Shown here in pieces: positions 8,047 through 17,400 of a stretch of 64,000 nucleotides of DNA; within the stretch, counting starts at the first letter, position 1, and each line of letters starts with the position of its first letter. Origin of the DNA: Tenacibaculum finnmarkense genomovar ulcerans (GTDB lineage: Bacteria > Bacteroidota > Bacteroidia > Flavobacteriales > Flavobacteriaceae). Position numbers and translations under genes: made by a program. The notes under the pieces were generated by a model. The model had not been told where the DNA came from. It was given only the letters and a program-made list of their open reading frames with translations, and did not search any database. The stretch lies in assembly GCF_900239495.1 (NCBI RefSeq), contig NZ_OENE01000048.1, forward strand, positions 36,873 to 100,872, given 5' to 3'.

Positions 8047-9282
8047 CTACGCAAATTTTATGGCTTTTGATGGGGCTATTTTTGTGATAATATATGAAGG
8101 GATTATCAGCATTAAAAAACATAAAAATAACGTTCCTAAACTTAGTGTAATAATCGCTAAAATACTGATATCAACAGGTACGGTTGCCACTGCATAGGTT
8201 GCGGGGTTTAGCTCGATTATTTTAAAGTATTTTTGAATTAATAACAGCGATATTCCTATTAAATTACCCCAAAAAAGTCCTTTTAAAATTAAATAAGAGG
8301 CGTTGTATAAAAATATTTTTTGAATGCTCCAATTACTGCTTCCTAAGGCTTTTAAAATCCCGACCATTTGTACACGCTCTAATATTAAAACCAGCAAGGC
8401 GGTTATCATATTAATTCCGGCTATTAAAATCATAATTCCAATGATAAACCATACATTATTATCAAAAAGTTTAATCCAATCAAAAATTAATGGGTAATTT
8501 TCTACAATCGTCATACTGTTTAAGGTAGATCCGATGTTGCTATAAATCTCGTTTCCTTTTTGGGTTAACTCCTCAAAATTATCAATTAAAACTTCAAAAC
8601 CGCCAATTTGATCGGCTGTCCAGCGGTTAATTTGTTGAACTTCTCGGATATCGCCAAGTAGCATGGTTTTATCAAATTGGGCGAAACCTGTATTGTAAAT
8701 CCCTACAATAATTGGCTTTCGCATTTTATATTTTAGCTTGCTTTTGGTAGCGCTAAAAAGGGTTTGAATGGTGTCGTTTAATTTCAAATTTAACCTGCTG
8801 GCAATTGCCTGAGAAATTAGTATTTCTTTGTTTCGAGGCAACTCAAAATTTGGCAAGCGTCCTTCGACTAAATATTCTTTGAAAAATGAAAAATCATAAT
8901 CGGAAGAAACGCCTTTAAAAACAATAGCTTCAAAATCGGTTGGGGTTCTTATAATTCCGCCGATATTGGCAAAAACTTGCACGTTTTTAATGCCTTGAAT
9001 ATTTGTAAACTTCGGATAAAAATCTTGGGTTTTAGAAATCGGTACGGTAGAAATATCTGAGTTATTGGTATCGTAATTTACAATTTGAATATGCCCTTTA
9101 AAGCCCGTCATTTTATCGCTGATTTTTTTCTGAAAACCTGATGCGATTGCTACGGAAATTAACATAATTACAATACCTAAAGCAATGGCAATAGTCGCAA
9201 TTTTAATAATAGGCGATGAAATACTGCTTTCACGTTCTTTTCCTGCAATAATTCGTTTGGCGATAAATAATTCGAAATTCAA
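8047..9282 (-). CDS. FtsX-family ABC transporter permease (LolC/LolE-like)
   Basis: A 411-residue inner-membrane protein. One TM helix near residues 25-50 is followed by a periplasmic domain of about 220 residues, then three TM helices between 270 and 405, the standard FtsX/MacB_PCD layout. In proteobacteria such permeases (LolC/E) pass lipoproteins to LolA; LolC/E-like is the usual annotation in flavobacteria. No ATPase gene is adjacent, so the partner must be elsewhere. The start ATG at 9282 is divergent from the NamZ-like lipoprotein gene and shares a 140-base regulatory gap with it. Permease assignment is firm; the lipoprotein substrate is inferred. Confidence 0.88.
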   Translation of the reverse strand: MNFELFIAKRIIAGKERESSISSPIIKIATIAIALGIVIMLISVAIASGFQKKISDKMTGFKGHIQIVNYDTNNSDISTVPISKTQDFYPKFTNIQGIKNVQVFANIGGIIRTPTDFEAIVFKGVSSDYDFSFFKEYLVEGRLPNFELPRNKEILISQAIASRLNLKLNDTIQTLFSATKSKLKYKMRKPIIVGIYNTGFAQFDKTMLLGDIREVQQINRWTADQIGGFEVLIDNFEELTQKGNEIYSNIGSTLNSMTIVENYPLIFDWIKLFDNNVWFIIGIMILIAGINMITALLVLILERVQMVGILKALGSSNWSIQKIFLYNASYLILKGLFWGNLIGISLLLIQKYFKIIELNPATYAVATVPVDISILAIITLSLGTLFLCFLMLIIPSYIITKIAPSKAIKFA

Positions 9283-9423
9283 AAGTTATATGTTTTTTTC
9301 AGATTCAAAAGTACTTAATTATTGCTTAATTTTAGGCGATGCTTAGTAGCAATTAAATTTTTCGTGGTTTTTATTCGTAAAAGATTTTTAAGTAGTAATT
9401 TTATCTTTTTTAAAGATATTTAC

Positions 9424-10713
9424 ATGAAAAACAATTTTAGTTACTTTTTATTATTATTAATCTGTTTTAGTTTTCAATTTTCTTCTTGCGCTCAGCAACA
9501 GAAATCAATGCCTAAAAAGGTAGCAATAGCAACTACAACCCCTACAAAAACAACACTTCCTTTAAAAATTGGCGCTGATAGAACCAATTTATATCTACAT
9601 AAATTAAAAGGAAAAAATATCGCTATTGTAGCCAATCAAACTTCTGTTTTAAATGTTTTACAACGTGCCGAAGTAGCGCCTAATACAATGGGTTTAAAAA
9701 CAGTACAATATCATTTAGTTGATTATTTACACGGTTATAAAAACATCAACGTGCAAAAAGTTTTTGCACCCGAACATGGTTTTCGTGGTAAAGCAGATGC
9801 TGGCGAAACGGTTATTGATGGCGTTGATACTAAAACGCAATTACCGATTATTTCGTTGTACGGAAAAAATAAAAAGCCCTCGCAAGCGCAATTAAAAAAT
9901 ATCGATGCTGTGATTTTTGATATTCAAGATGTTGGTGCTCGTTTTTACACCTATATATCGTCGTTGCATTATGTGATGGAAGCCTGTGCCCAGGCAAATA
10001 TCCCTGTAATTATTTTAGATAGACCCAACCCTAACGCTCATTATATTGATGGTCCTGTTTTGCAAATGGCGCATACAAGTTTTGTAGGAATGCACCCTGT
10101 TCCCGTGGTTTATGGAATGACTATCGGCGAGTATGGAAAAATGATAAATGGCGAAAAATGGCTTAAAAACACTTCAGGAAATGTAAAATCTAGTCTGAAA
10201 TGTGATTTAACCGTAATTCCTTTAGAAAATTATACGCATAATACAAGTTATAATTTACCGATAAAACCATCGCCTAATTTACCCAATGAAATTTCTATAA
10301 ACCTATACCCTAGCCTTTGTTTTTTTGAAGGAACAACAGTTTCGGCAGGTAGAGGAACTAACAAGCAGTTTCAAATTTATGGTGCGCCTTATTTGAAAAA
10401 AACGCCTTTTAGTTTTACCCCAAAAGCCAACGATGGTTCAAAATACCCAAAGTATAAAGGGAAGTTATGCTATGGTGAAAACTTGCAAAAAAGCGATAAA
10501 CTTTCGGGCTTAAACTTGTCTTGGCTACTAAAAGCCTATAAAGAATCGCCTAAAAAATCTTTTTTTACCGTGTTTTTTACCAAACTTGCTGGAACAAAAA
10601 AGTTACAGCAACAAATTCAACAAGGTTTATCAGAAAAAGAGATTAAAAATTCATGGCAAAAAGAGTTATCAGAATTCAAAAAAATTAGAGCGAAATATTT
10701 GATTTATAAATAG
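9424..10713 (+). CDS. DUF1343 lipoprotein, NamZ-like exo-beta-N-acetylmuramidase
   Basis: The protein begins MKNNFSYFLLLL and has a lipobox ending FSSCAQ, so the ATG at 9424 is preferred over an upstream in-frame start at 9322 that would bury the signal peptide. The mature part (about 410 residues) matches DUF1343, e.g. FAPEHGFRG and DIQDVGARFYTY. Characterised members (NamZ/YbbC) remove terminal MurNAc from peptidoglycan fragments, so a cell-wall recycling role at the outer membrane is inferred. Length is typical and no truncation is seen. It stands alone; about 30 bases on comes a palindrome and then a MITE-like repeat. Confidence 0.9.
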   Translation: MKNNFSYFLLLLICFSFQFSSCAQQQKSMPKKVAIATTTPTKTTLPLKIGADRTNLYLHKLKGKNIAIVANQTSVLNVLQRAEVAPNTMGLKTVQYHLVDYLHGYKNINVQKVFAPEHGFRGKADAGETVIDGVDTKTQLPIISLYGKNKKPSQAQLKNIDAVIFDIQDVGARFYTYISSLHYVMEACAQANIPVIILDRPNPNAHYIDGPVLQMAHTSFVGMHPVPVVYGMTIGEYGKMINGEKWLKNTSGNVKSSLKCDLTVIPLENYTHNTSYNLPIKPSPNLPNEISINLYPSLCFFEGTTVSAGRGTNKQFQIYGAPYLKKTPFSFTPKANDGSKYPKYKGKLCYGENLQKSDKLSGLNLSWLLKAYKESPKKSFFTVFFTKLAGTKKLQQQIQQGLSEKEIKNSWQKELSEFKKIRAKYLIYK

Positions 10714-10747
10714 CTTTTAAAATTAAACTAAGAATGGCAAGGATAAA

Positions 10748-10771
10748 AGCAAGGGGTTGAAACCCCTTGTT
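10748..10771. repeat. Short palindrome AAGGGGTT/AACCCCTT
   Basis: A near-perfect 11-bp stem around a two-base centre lies 35 bases after the NamZ-like gene. There is no clear T-run on the plus strand, so it looks more like a dispersed palindrome than a standard terminator, though a 3'-end role is possible. Confidence 0.5.
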
Positions 10772-10794
10772 AAAAAGAGTATCAAATCGAACCT

Positions 10795-10885
10795 GTCAAT
10801 ATGAATTTATTTCAGATTCTCATCCTGATTTGCCGTAGTTCTACTCTGATACTCTGATGCGATGCTGAAATAAATTCAGCATGAC
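10795..10885. repeat. 91-bp element with imperfect terminal inverted repeats
   Basis: The left arm at 10795-10815 (GTCAATATGAATTTATTTCAG) is the near-reverse complement of the right arm at 10865-10885, which ends in ATGAC. The inside also folds back. Half-copies of the left arm appear near 7702 and 36435. This fits a decayed miniature inverted-repeat element; no target duplication was established. Confidence 0.65.
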
Positions 10886-10912
10886 GACACAAAATAAAAG
10901 CATAAAAATCAC

Positions 10913-11590
10913 TTAAAAAACAGTATAAAGTGTGGTTATAATTATGCCTTTTTTATCTTCTAAAACAACTGATAAAAGCTCTTTTTCCTCTTTCACTTGA
11001 AAATTAAAAGGAGCTTTTAAAATAGCTAATCCGCTTTTCTTTTTTATCCTAATTCCCTGCCCTGAAATAATATCTTTATTTGGAATAAATTCTGCACTTG
11101 GCAAATGTTCTGTTAAAATAACGTATTTATAATTACTTAATTTAGCTAGCACTTCTTGTACTTCATTGTTCGATAAATGTTGTAAAACTTGCCTTAAAAT
11201 TACGCAATCGGCAGTTGGTAAGGTATCTTTTGCGATATCTAAGGTTTGAAAAGTTAAATTCGGGTTTTTGAATTTTTCGGTGTTATATGTTATGAGTTCT
11301 GGCACAATATCTGCCGCAATATATTGCTTTGTGTGTGTTACTAATTCTTTTCCGATATTGAAATCGCCACAGCCTAAATCGCAAACGGTTAAAGGCGTTT
11401 TAAAAGAGGTTAAAAATGAACTTACCACCGATAAATAAGGCGTTACAATTTCCGCTTGATGTGAACCCGCTCCCGAATAAAAAGCGCTGTTGTTATTTCC
11501 CCATAAATTTAGTTCATAAACCTGTTGCATTGCCTCTTTTGTTGGCCATGGGGTTTTTGAAGGTTTAGGATTTGTCGTTAAATTATTCAT
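10913..11590 (-). CDS. Class I SAM-dependent methyltransferase, substrate unknown
   Basis: A 225-residue Rossmann-fold methyltransferase. Motif I is VCDLGCGDFNIG (about residues 69-80), and an acidic residue in AADIVPE follows at the expected spacing for ribose binding. After that, DCVILRQVLQHL resembles the motif IV/post-I region of small-molecule methyltransferases. There is no catalytic signature for DNA or RNA bases (no NPPY or DPPY), so a modification-enzyme role is not supported. It marks the left edge of the accessory island and is transcribed away from the Jet genes. Confidence 0.82.
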   Translation of the reverse strand: MNNLTTNPKPSKTPWPTKEAMQQVYELNLWGNNNSAFYSGAGSHQAEIVTPYLSVVSSFLTSFKTPLTVCDLGCGDFNIGKELVTHTKQYIAADIVPELITYNTEKFKNPNLTFQTLDIAKDTLPTADCVILRQVLQHLSNNEVQEVLAKLSNYKYVILTEHLPSAEFIPNKDIISGQGIRIKKKSGLAILKAPFNFQVKEEKELLSVVLEDKKGIIITTLYTVF

Positions 11591-11721
11591 TTATAGATTA
11601 TTATTGATAATGAATTAAAGCGATTATTATTGAGGATAAATTAAGCTTCAAAAATAATAGAAAATAATAGAATTGTATCTTTATCCTCTTTTAAAATTAT
11701 AAAAATTATTTATTCAAATAA

Positions 11722-12081
11722 ATGAAAGACGCAAATATAGCATCCGCAAGTAAAACCAAAACTTACAATAAAGTTCAAAAAGAAATTAAAAAATGGATGC
11801 GTAAAAATTCTTTTTTAATTACAAAAAACGCAAGATGGTACGTAGGAATTACCAATGATCCTAGCAGACGAAAAAGAGAACACAAAAACAAGAATAATAT
11901 ACAATGTCTGTATTGGAAAACATGGAATATGAAATCTGTTCGACTATCATTGGCGTTAGAAACTCATTTTCACAATAAAGGTTTATTGGATAAAGACCTA
12001 AAAGGTGGTTACGATAGAAAAACATCTAAACATATTTATGTTTATAAGAAATTTCCTACTTTGATTAATAAATTGAAGTAA
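11722..12081 (+). CDS. Small GIY-YIG-like protein
   Basis: A 119-residue basic protein. After about 35 lysine-rich residues comes RWYVGITNDPSRRKREH, the pattern of the GIY-YIG nuclease core (YVG, then RR and H). Further on, LALETHFHNKG offers a possible catalytic glutamate, and the chain ends with IYVYKKF. Known GIY-YIG domains cut DNA with a metal ion; whether this short variant is active is not known. It has its own short upstream region and lies in the accessory island between a methyltransferase and the Jet genes. Function in defence or mobility is inference from context only. Confidence 0.65.
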   Translation: MKDANIASASKTKTYNKVQKEIKKWMRKNSFLITKNARWYVGITNDPSRRKREHKNKNNIQCLYWKTWNMKSVRLSLALETHFHNKGLLDKDLKGGYDRKTSKHIYVYKKFPTLINKLK

Positions 12082-12253
12082 CTTTATTAAATCATTTTAT
12101 TTAAAAATATACATAAAATATTGATGAACGAAAATATAGATATATCTGATTTTGATAAAATTAGATAAATAATCATTTTACTTATTTATCTTTAATTTAC
12201 AGATGTTCAGAAAATTAAAACTAAAATTATCAAAATAATATATCCAAAAACCA

Positions 12254-12511
12254 ATGCTATTAAATAAAAATAAAATCCCCGTAGCTTTTTCTATTATACA
12301 ACTACTATGTTTCGTTTTATATTATATTTTTGATACTCCTCTTGTACATCCTCATGCTATGATATCTATAGAAACATTCTTTTTTTTAATAATAAATACT
12401 TTTTTAATACTTCTATTTTCGATATTTTTTTTAATTAAAAAAAAACAAAATATTAGTATTTGGATTATCCCTTTTTTCTTGTTTATCTTTAATTTATATC
12501 AAACTACATAA
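12254..12511 (+). CDS. Small hypothetical membrane protein
   Basis: An 85-residue, very hydrophobic protein with three predicted TM helices (about residues 9-27, 37-62 and 68-82) separated by short loops, one reading TPLVHPHAM. No family is recognised. It lies 69 bases before the -7 box of the jet leader and on the same strand, but nothing shows that it belongs to that system. Its AT-rich codon use is like the Jet genes around it. Confidence 0.5.
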   Translation: MLLNKNKIPVAFSIIQLLCFVLYYIFDTPLVHPHAMISIETFFFLIINTFLILLFSIFFLIKKKQNISIWIIPFFLFIFNLYQTT

Positions 12512-12582
12512 TATTAAATAAGATTTATTTCAACATCATGATAATTTGGTTTAAAATGAATCTACTTTAAGTGTTTAATATT

Positions 12583-12590
12583 TATTTTTG
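12583..12590 (+). promoter_or_regulatory. -7 element (TATTTTTG) of the jet operon
   Basis: TATTTTTG fits TAnnTTTG and would place transcription start near 12596, just before the leader hairpin and about 60 bases before the preferred jetA ATG at 12658. Confidence 0.55.
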
Positions 12591-12602
12591 TATGTTGATA
12601 GA

Positions 12603-12631
12603 ACATCGCCAAATATGGAATTTGGTGATGT
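12603..12631 (+). promoter_or_regulatory. 11-bp leader hairpin upstream of jetA
   Basis: ACATCGCCAAA at 12603-12613 pairs with TTTGGTGATGT at 12621-12631 (one G-U pair, 7-base loop). It begins right after the predicted transcription start and ends 26 bases before the jetA ATG. No T-run follows, so it is not an ordinary terminator. It could be an mRNA stability element, an attenuator partner, or a palindromic operator. Confidence 0.6.
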
Positions 12632-12657
12632 TTAAATTGCTGAAAAAAAATTGGTTT

Positions 12658-12789
12658 ATGAATACTTTTAAGAATATAAAAGAATTAGTATCTATTCTTT
12701 ATCGAGAAGAGAAATTACTTTCTGAAATGTTTAGCAAACGAAAATTGCTTCATTATAAAAAAAGTTACGCTTTAGATATTGTTGAATGA
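12658..12789 (+). pseudogene. jetA: 5' fragment of a frameshifted jetA gene
   Basis: From the ATG at 12658 (MNTFKNIKELVSILYRE) 43 codons run to a TGA at 12787-12789. The reading then continues in the +1 frame as the larger jetA part without loss of protein-like character: ...LDIVE in this frame and NDESKINSLLELSVL in the next. Removing one base near 12781-12786 would fuse them into a protein of about 400 residues. No homopolymer lies at the break, which makes a simple sequencing slip less obvious. An upstream GTG at 12571 would extend the frame through the leader hairpin and is not preferred. Confidence 0.6.
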
Positions 12790-13852
12790 TGAATCGAAAA
12801 TTAACTCACTTTTAGAATTATCGGTGCTTCGAGAGAATGATAATTGTTTAGAAATAGATGATGTATTTCTTGATTTTTTTGAAAAAATACTAGAAGTTAA
12901 TGAAGAAATAAATGTTTCTTTTATTGATGAAAACATCAGGGAAATAAAAGAACGAATAATTTATTATCTTGAAGTAAATAATGAAAAACAAAAAAACAAT
13001 CATCTAAAATTCATCAAAAAAACATTTCGTAAAATAGGCAATATCACGCTACGAAATGTAATCGATATACGACGAAATATCGAAAACACCTTTAAAAATG
13101 AGCCTAATTATAAAGTCAAAAAATTAAAATTAAAAAGCCTCGATGAAAAAAGAAATGCTGTTAAAAAATTAATTGACAAAACATTAAGCTTAATAAATAC
13201 CGAAGAACTTACGTTTTTTGAACAAGCAAAAGACGAGGAATTAAATCGGATTCTTATCGATTTAAAATATAATTTAAGTGACTGTGCTCACAATCTTATT
13301 GCTATTCAAAAACAGCTCATTAATTATCTAAATCAAATAAAACATCAAGGCGAGTTTTTAGAAAAATTACGAAAAGTTAAATATTTAAAAGACCAATTTC
13401 GAATTAAATCGGAAACCGATATTAAAAAAATTCTATCGCTTAAAAATGATGTGATTTTTGAAAAACGTATTGCAGAACCATTAAATTTATCTATTGATTT
13501 TTTAAGAGATGATGAAAATGCTTTTACGATTATTAAAAAAATTGCATCCAAAAACCTCGATAAACTACATTATAAACCGCTAATTGCCGATAGTATTTCT
13601 GATGAATATTTAGAAAATAGTATCGAACAAGAAGTGATGATAAATTTAGAAGAAATACGAAATGAATTTGTAGGAACAAGCGATAATCTTTTTAATTTCA
13701 TTCTTAATTACGATTTTTTAAAAGAAGTTAATTTTAACGAGCGTGTTACTATTTTTTGTCAAGTAGCCTCACAATTTGAATTAGAGTTAAAATTCGAAAA
13801 TGAATATCAACAAAATAATGGGATTGAATATGCTTTAATTTATCCGAAATAA
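12779..13852 (+). CDS. jetA: Wadjet JetA-like kleisin (MukF-type), main part
   Basis: This frame gives 357 residues if it starts at TTG 12779, overlapping the 5' fragment by 11 bases. The protein is rich in charged helices, as expected for a MukF/JetA kleisin, which bridges the SMC heads and binds the MukE-like subunit JetB. The direct homology signal is weak and the call rests largely on gene order JetA-JetB-JetC-JetD with unmistakable JetC and JetD. The gene may be expressed by restart at TTG 12779/12782, by +1 frameshifting, or be non-functional. JetB starts 45 bases downstream. Confidence 0.72.
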   Translation: MLNDESKINSLLELSVLRENDNCLEIDDVFLDFFEKILEVNEEINVSFIDENIREIKERIIYYLEVNNEKQKNNHLKFIKKTFRKIGNITLRNVIDIRRNIENTFKNEPNYKVKKLKLKSLDEKRNAVKKLIDKTLSLINTEELTFFEQAKDEELNRILIDLKYNLSDCAHNLIAIQKQLINYLNQIKHQGEFLEKLRKVKYLKDQFRIKSETDIKKILSLKNDVIFEKRIAEPLNLSIDFLRDDENAFTIIKKIASKNLDKLHYKPLIADSISDEYLENSIEQEVMINLEEIRNEFVGTSDNLFNFILNYDFLKEVNFNERVTIFCQVASQFELELKFENEYQQNNGIEYALIYPK

Positions 13853-13897
13853 AGAAAAATAAAAATTCAAAAAAAAGATTTAAAAAAAGACTAAAAA

Positions 13898-14479
13898 ATG
13901 CTATCAAAACACACCGCTACTATTTTTGAAACACTAAGAAAAGGACACTTTATAAGTTCGAATAGCCCGAATGAAAAAATAAAAACATTGTATAAAACTT
14001 TAGACGATGAAGAAACTTTTGAGCAATTATACGACTATTTTTATCCTATAAATTACATTTTAGAACAAGGCGATGACTATTTTTATTTTAGTCGTCCTCG
14101 TGAAAAAAACATAGATTTAGAACGAAAAATAAACAAAGCCTTTGAATGGATTGATATTTTAGATTTCTTTAAAACCTACGATTCTTCTTTTGATGTCGGT
14201 GTTCGATTTACAGCATCAGAAATTGATAGTCAATTAAAAAATAACGCCGATTTAAAAAATAAATTAAAAAACTTAAAAGGAATCGGTAAGGAAAACAAGG
14301 AAATAAAAACACTGGATAGCATTAAAAAAATAATCGACAAATTAGTAAAAGATAACTATATAAGTCTCGAAAATGAATTGACAGAAACTTACAAAGTTCT
14401 TACTTCTTTTCACTATTTAAAAGACCTTATCAATACTATTAATATTCCTCAAGAAACTGAAAATGAAATACCTGAATAA
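13898..14479 (+). CDS. jetB: Wadjet JetB-like MukE-type subunit
   Basis: A 193-residue acidic protein whose start MLSKHTATIFETLRKGHFIS and helix-rich body fit a MukE/JetB winged-helix subunit, which binds the kleisin and modulates the SMC ATPase. Length is in the range of the family (about 200). A strand-like stretch YILEQGDDYFYFSR resembles a winged-helix hairpin. It overlaps jetC by 17 bases, indicating coupled translation and one operon. Family assignment depends on the neighbourhood as much as on sequence. Confidence 0.75.
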   Translation: MLSKHTATIFETLRKGHFISSNSPNEKIKTLYKTLDDEETFEQLYDYFYPINYILEQGDDYFYFSRPREKNIDLERKINKAFEWIDILDFFKTYDSSFDVGVRFTASEIDSQLKNNADLKNKLKNLKGIGKENKEIKTLDSIKKIIDKLVKDNYISLENELTETYKVLTSFHYLKDLINTINIPQETENEIPE

Positions 14480-17400
14480 AATAATTTTTATAAATAGTGC
14501 TTCTGTAAAATATGCAGAAATAGGACTCAACGGAAATGTGCATTTAATAGGGACGCAAGGAGTTGGAAAAAGTACGCTTTTACGTGCTATTTTATTTTTC
14601 TATAATGCTAATAAAAATAAATTAGGAATCCCTAGTAAAAAGAAACGTTTTGATGATTATTATTTTGAATATCAGAACTCTTACATTATTTATGAAGTGA
14701 TAAAAGACCACATTCCTTTTTCTATTTTAGCATATAAAGTAAATGGAAAAGTGGCGTTTCGTTTTTTTAAATCGGAATATAAAAGAACACTTTTTATCGA
14801 CCAAAATGGAAAAGCTGAAAATTGGGAAGGAATTAGACGTAATTTCGGGAAAGATATTCATTACACTAAAATAATATCGAGCTATGAGGAATATCGAAAA
14901 ATATTATATGGCGACAATAAAAGTTTAAATTCTGAATTTAAACAGTATGCTTTGATGGATAGCAAACAATATCAAAATATCCCTAGAACCATACAAAACG
15001 TACTGCTAAACGCTAATTTAGAAGCCAAAGATATTAAAGATACGATTATTAGTTCTATCAGCGAAAATGAATTTAAAATAGATATTGAAAATTATTCCAA
15101 AACTCATTTAAAAGATTTTGAAACCCAAATAAAGGATATTAATCTTTGGTTTAAAAAAAATAGAAAAGGTGAAATAACGATTAGAAATCAAGCTGATAAA
15201 ATTATTAACACCTATCAAACGCTAAATTATTTAAAAAAAGATACACTAAAATTAACCGTCGATTTAGCCAATAGATTGCAATATATTAAAAATGAAAATC
15301 CTAATTTATCTGTTAGTGTATCGAACGAAAAAAATACGCTAAGTGTTTTATCTGATAAAAAAGAAAATTTAAAAAATGTACACAAAAAAAGAGAACAAAA
15401 TATAATTTCTGACATAAAAGTTCTTGACCAAAAAATAAAAGAAGCCAAACAAAAATTAATAAAATACGAAAATCAAAATATTTACACCGTAATTGAAAAA
15501 GTTGCCCAAAAAGATACGCTGACAAATGAAAAAGAAGCCAAAATAAATGAAAAACAACTTTTAACATCCCAATTTTCAGGAATAACAGAAAAGTATAAAA
15601 ATTTAATTTCACAAAATAAAAATCAATATAACCAATTTGAAAATGATAAAAATGCCGAAATTAATAAAGCTAAAAGTATCTTTTCAGATGAAAAATTGGC
15701 AATTGATACTTTTTATAATGATGTAATCGCTAAAATTAAATTAGCAAATCAAGAAGAAATTACAAAAAACAATAATGAACTAAAATTTCTTATAGATAAT
15801 GAAAATAACATCAAAAGAAAAAAAGCCGAATTAAAACATAAAATTTTCTTTGACGATGAAATAAAAAATTGTAACAACGTAAAAACTACATTAAAAAAAG
15901 AAATTTCAGATGCTAAAACTGAAATTTCTAACGCTAATAAAGAAATAAAAATCGTTCGTAAAGAATGGGAATTAGAAGAGGCAAAAATTAACGAAAAAGT
16001 CAAAAATATTCTTGAAAAAAAACAAGAAAATCAACAAAATAATTCAAATGAAATTATACAGATTCAAAATAATCTGAAAAAAAATAAATCGTCTTTATAT
16101 GGTTGGCTAAATGATAGCATTCCTAATTGGAGAAACACGATTGGAAAAGTCATTGATGAAAAAAATGTACTTTTTCAAACCAATTTGAATCCCAAAAAAC
16201 TAGAATTAACCAAGAAATTAGATAAAAATAACACTAATTTTTTTGGCATTGAACTGAATTTAAATGCTATTGATAATCGCATTAAAACAGTTGAAGAATA
16301 TCAAAAAGAAATAGAAAATTTAATACAAAAAAATGCCGATATTCAAAATGAAATCAATAAAATTAACGAAGACAAAAACAACGACTTAAAAAAACTGAAA
16401 ATAAAATTCAGAAAAAAAGTAAGTATTTTAAATGATTGTATTTCAGAAAATGAATACCTAATTTCTAAAAATAATCAAAAGTTAAAAACGAATAAAATTA
16501 CGCTAGATGAGTGGATAGAAAAATCTACTTCAGAAAAAACAAAAATTCTCCAAGAAAAAGAAGAATCTTTAGCTAAAATTTATAGCGAAAAAGATACGTT
16601 TACGACAAATTTAGAACGTATCGAAAAAGGAATTACCCGTGAAATATCGACCAAAAAAAATAAAAAAAAGACTGAAATAGATAGCATTGAAAATATAAAA
16701 AATACAGCTATTCAAAAATATAAAAATGCGATTTCAAAAGAAAAAACAACTTCCGACAACAGAATTAAAGAACTTGAAAAACAACAAAATTCGGAATTAG
16801 AAACCAAAGGAGCCGACAATAAAAGAATATCAGAAATTGAAAAAAGAGTATCGAAAATTGAAAATAATTTAACTTTTATCAAAGAAAATGAAACATCGGT
16901 AATCGAATATCAAAAAGATAAACGAGAACTTTTTGATAAAGTTCCTGAATTTAAAATATTCAAAAATGATTTTGTAAAAAAACAAGATTCTTTAGTAAAA
17001 GAACAAAAAATTGAACAACATAAATTCGATAAAAAAGTTAAACATCAACAAGAAAAAGTTCAAATTATTGATGCTAAAATAAAAGAATTTAATGCCGATT
17101 TAGAGAGATTCAATACTTTTAAAACAACCGATATTTTTTTAACTATCGAAGATTATTTTTTAAATGAAAATCAAGAAAATAGTACAGAAACAAACACTTC
17201 TAAAACAGGTATTTCAGCCGTTTTAATTATAGAAGAATTAACTCAAAAATATTACGGAAGTATTCAGAAACTTAACGATTTAAAACAAAACATCAATTTA
17301 TTTACAGATAATTTTGAAGAACAAAATATTTTTAAATTTAAAATAAATATTAATGAAGATGCTGAATTTTATGATTTTGCAATCACATTAAAAGAATTTA

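Noticed and set aside
9322-9423. Upstream start of the NamZ-like protein at 9322
   Set aside because: It would put 34 residues in front of a typical lipoprotein signal peptide; ATG 9424 fits the lipobox position.
12124-12168. 14-codon ORF (MNENIDISDFDKIR) between the GIY-YIG-like gene and the small membrane protein
   Set aside because: Too short to support, with no signal or homology; it may be a gene relic.
12571-12657. GTG 12571 as the start of jetA
   Set aside because: It lies upstream of the predicted -7 box and the extension reads through the leader hairpin; the peptide has no family-like character, so ATG 12658 is preferred.
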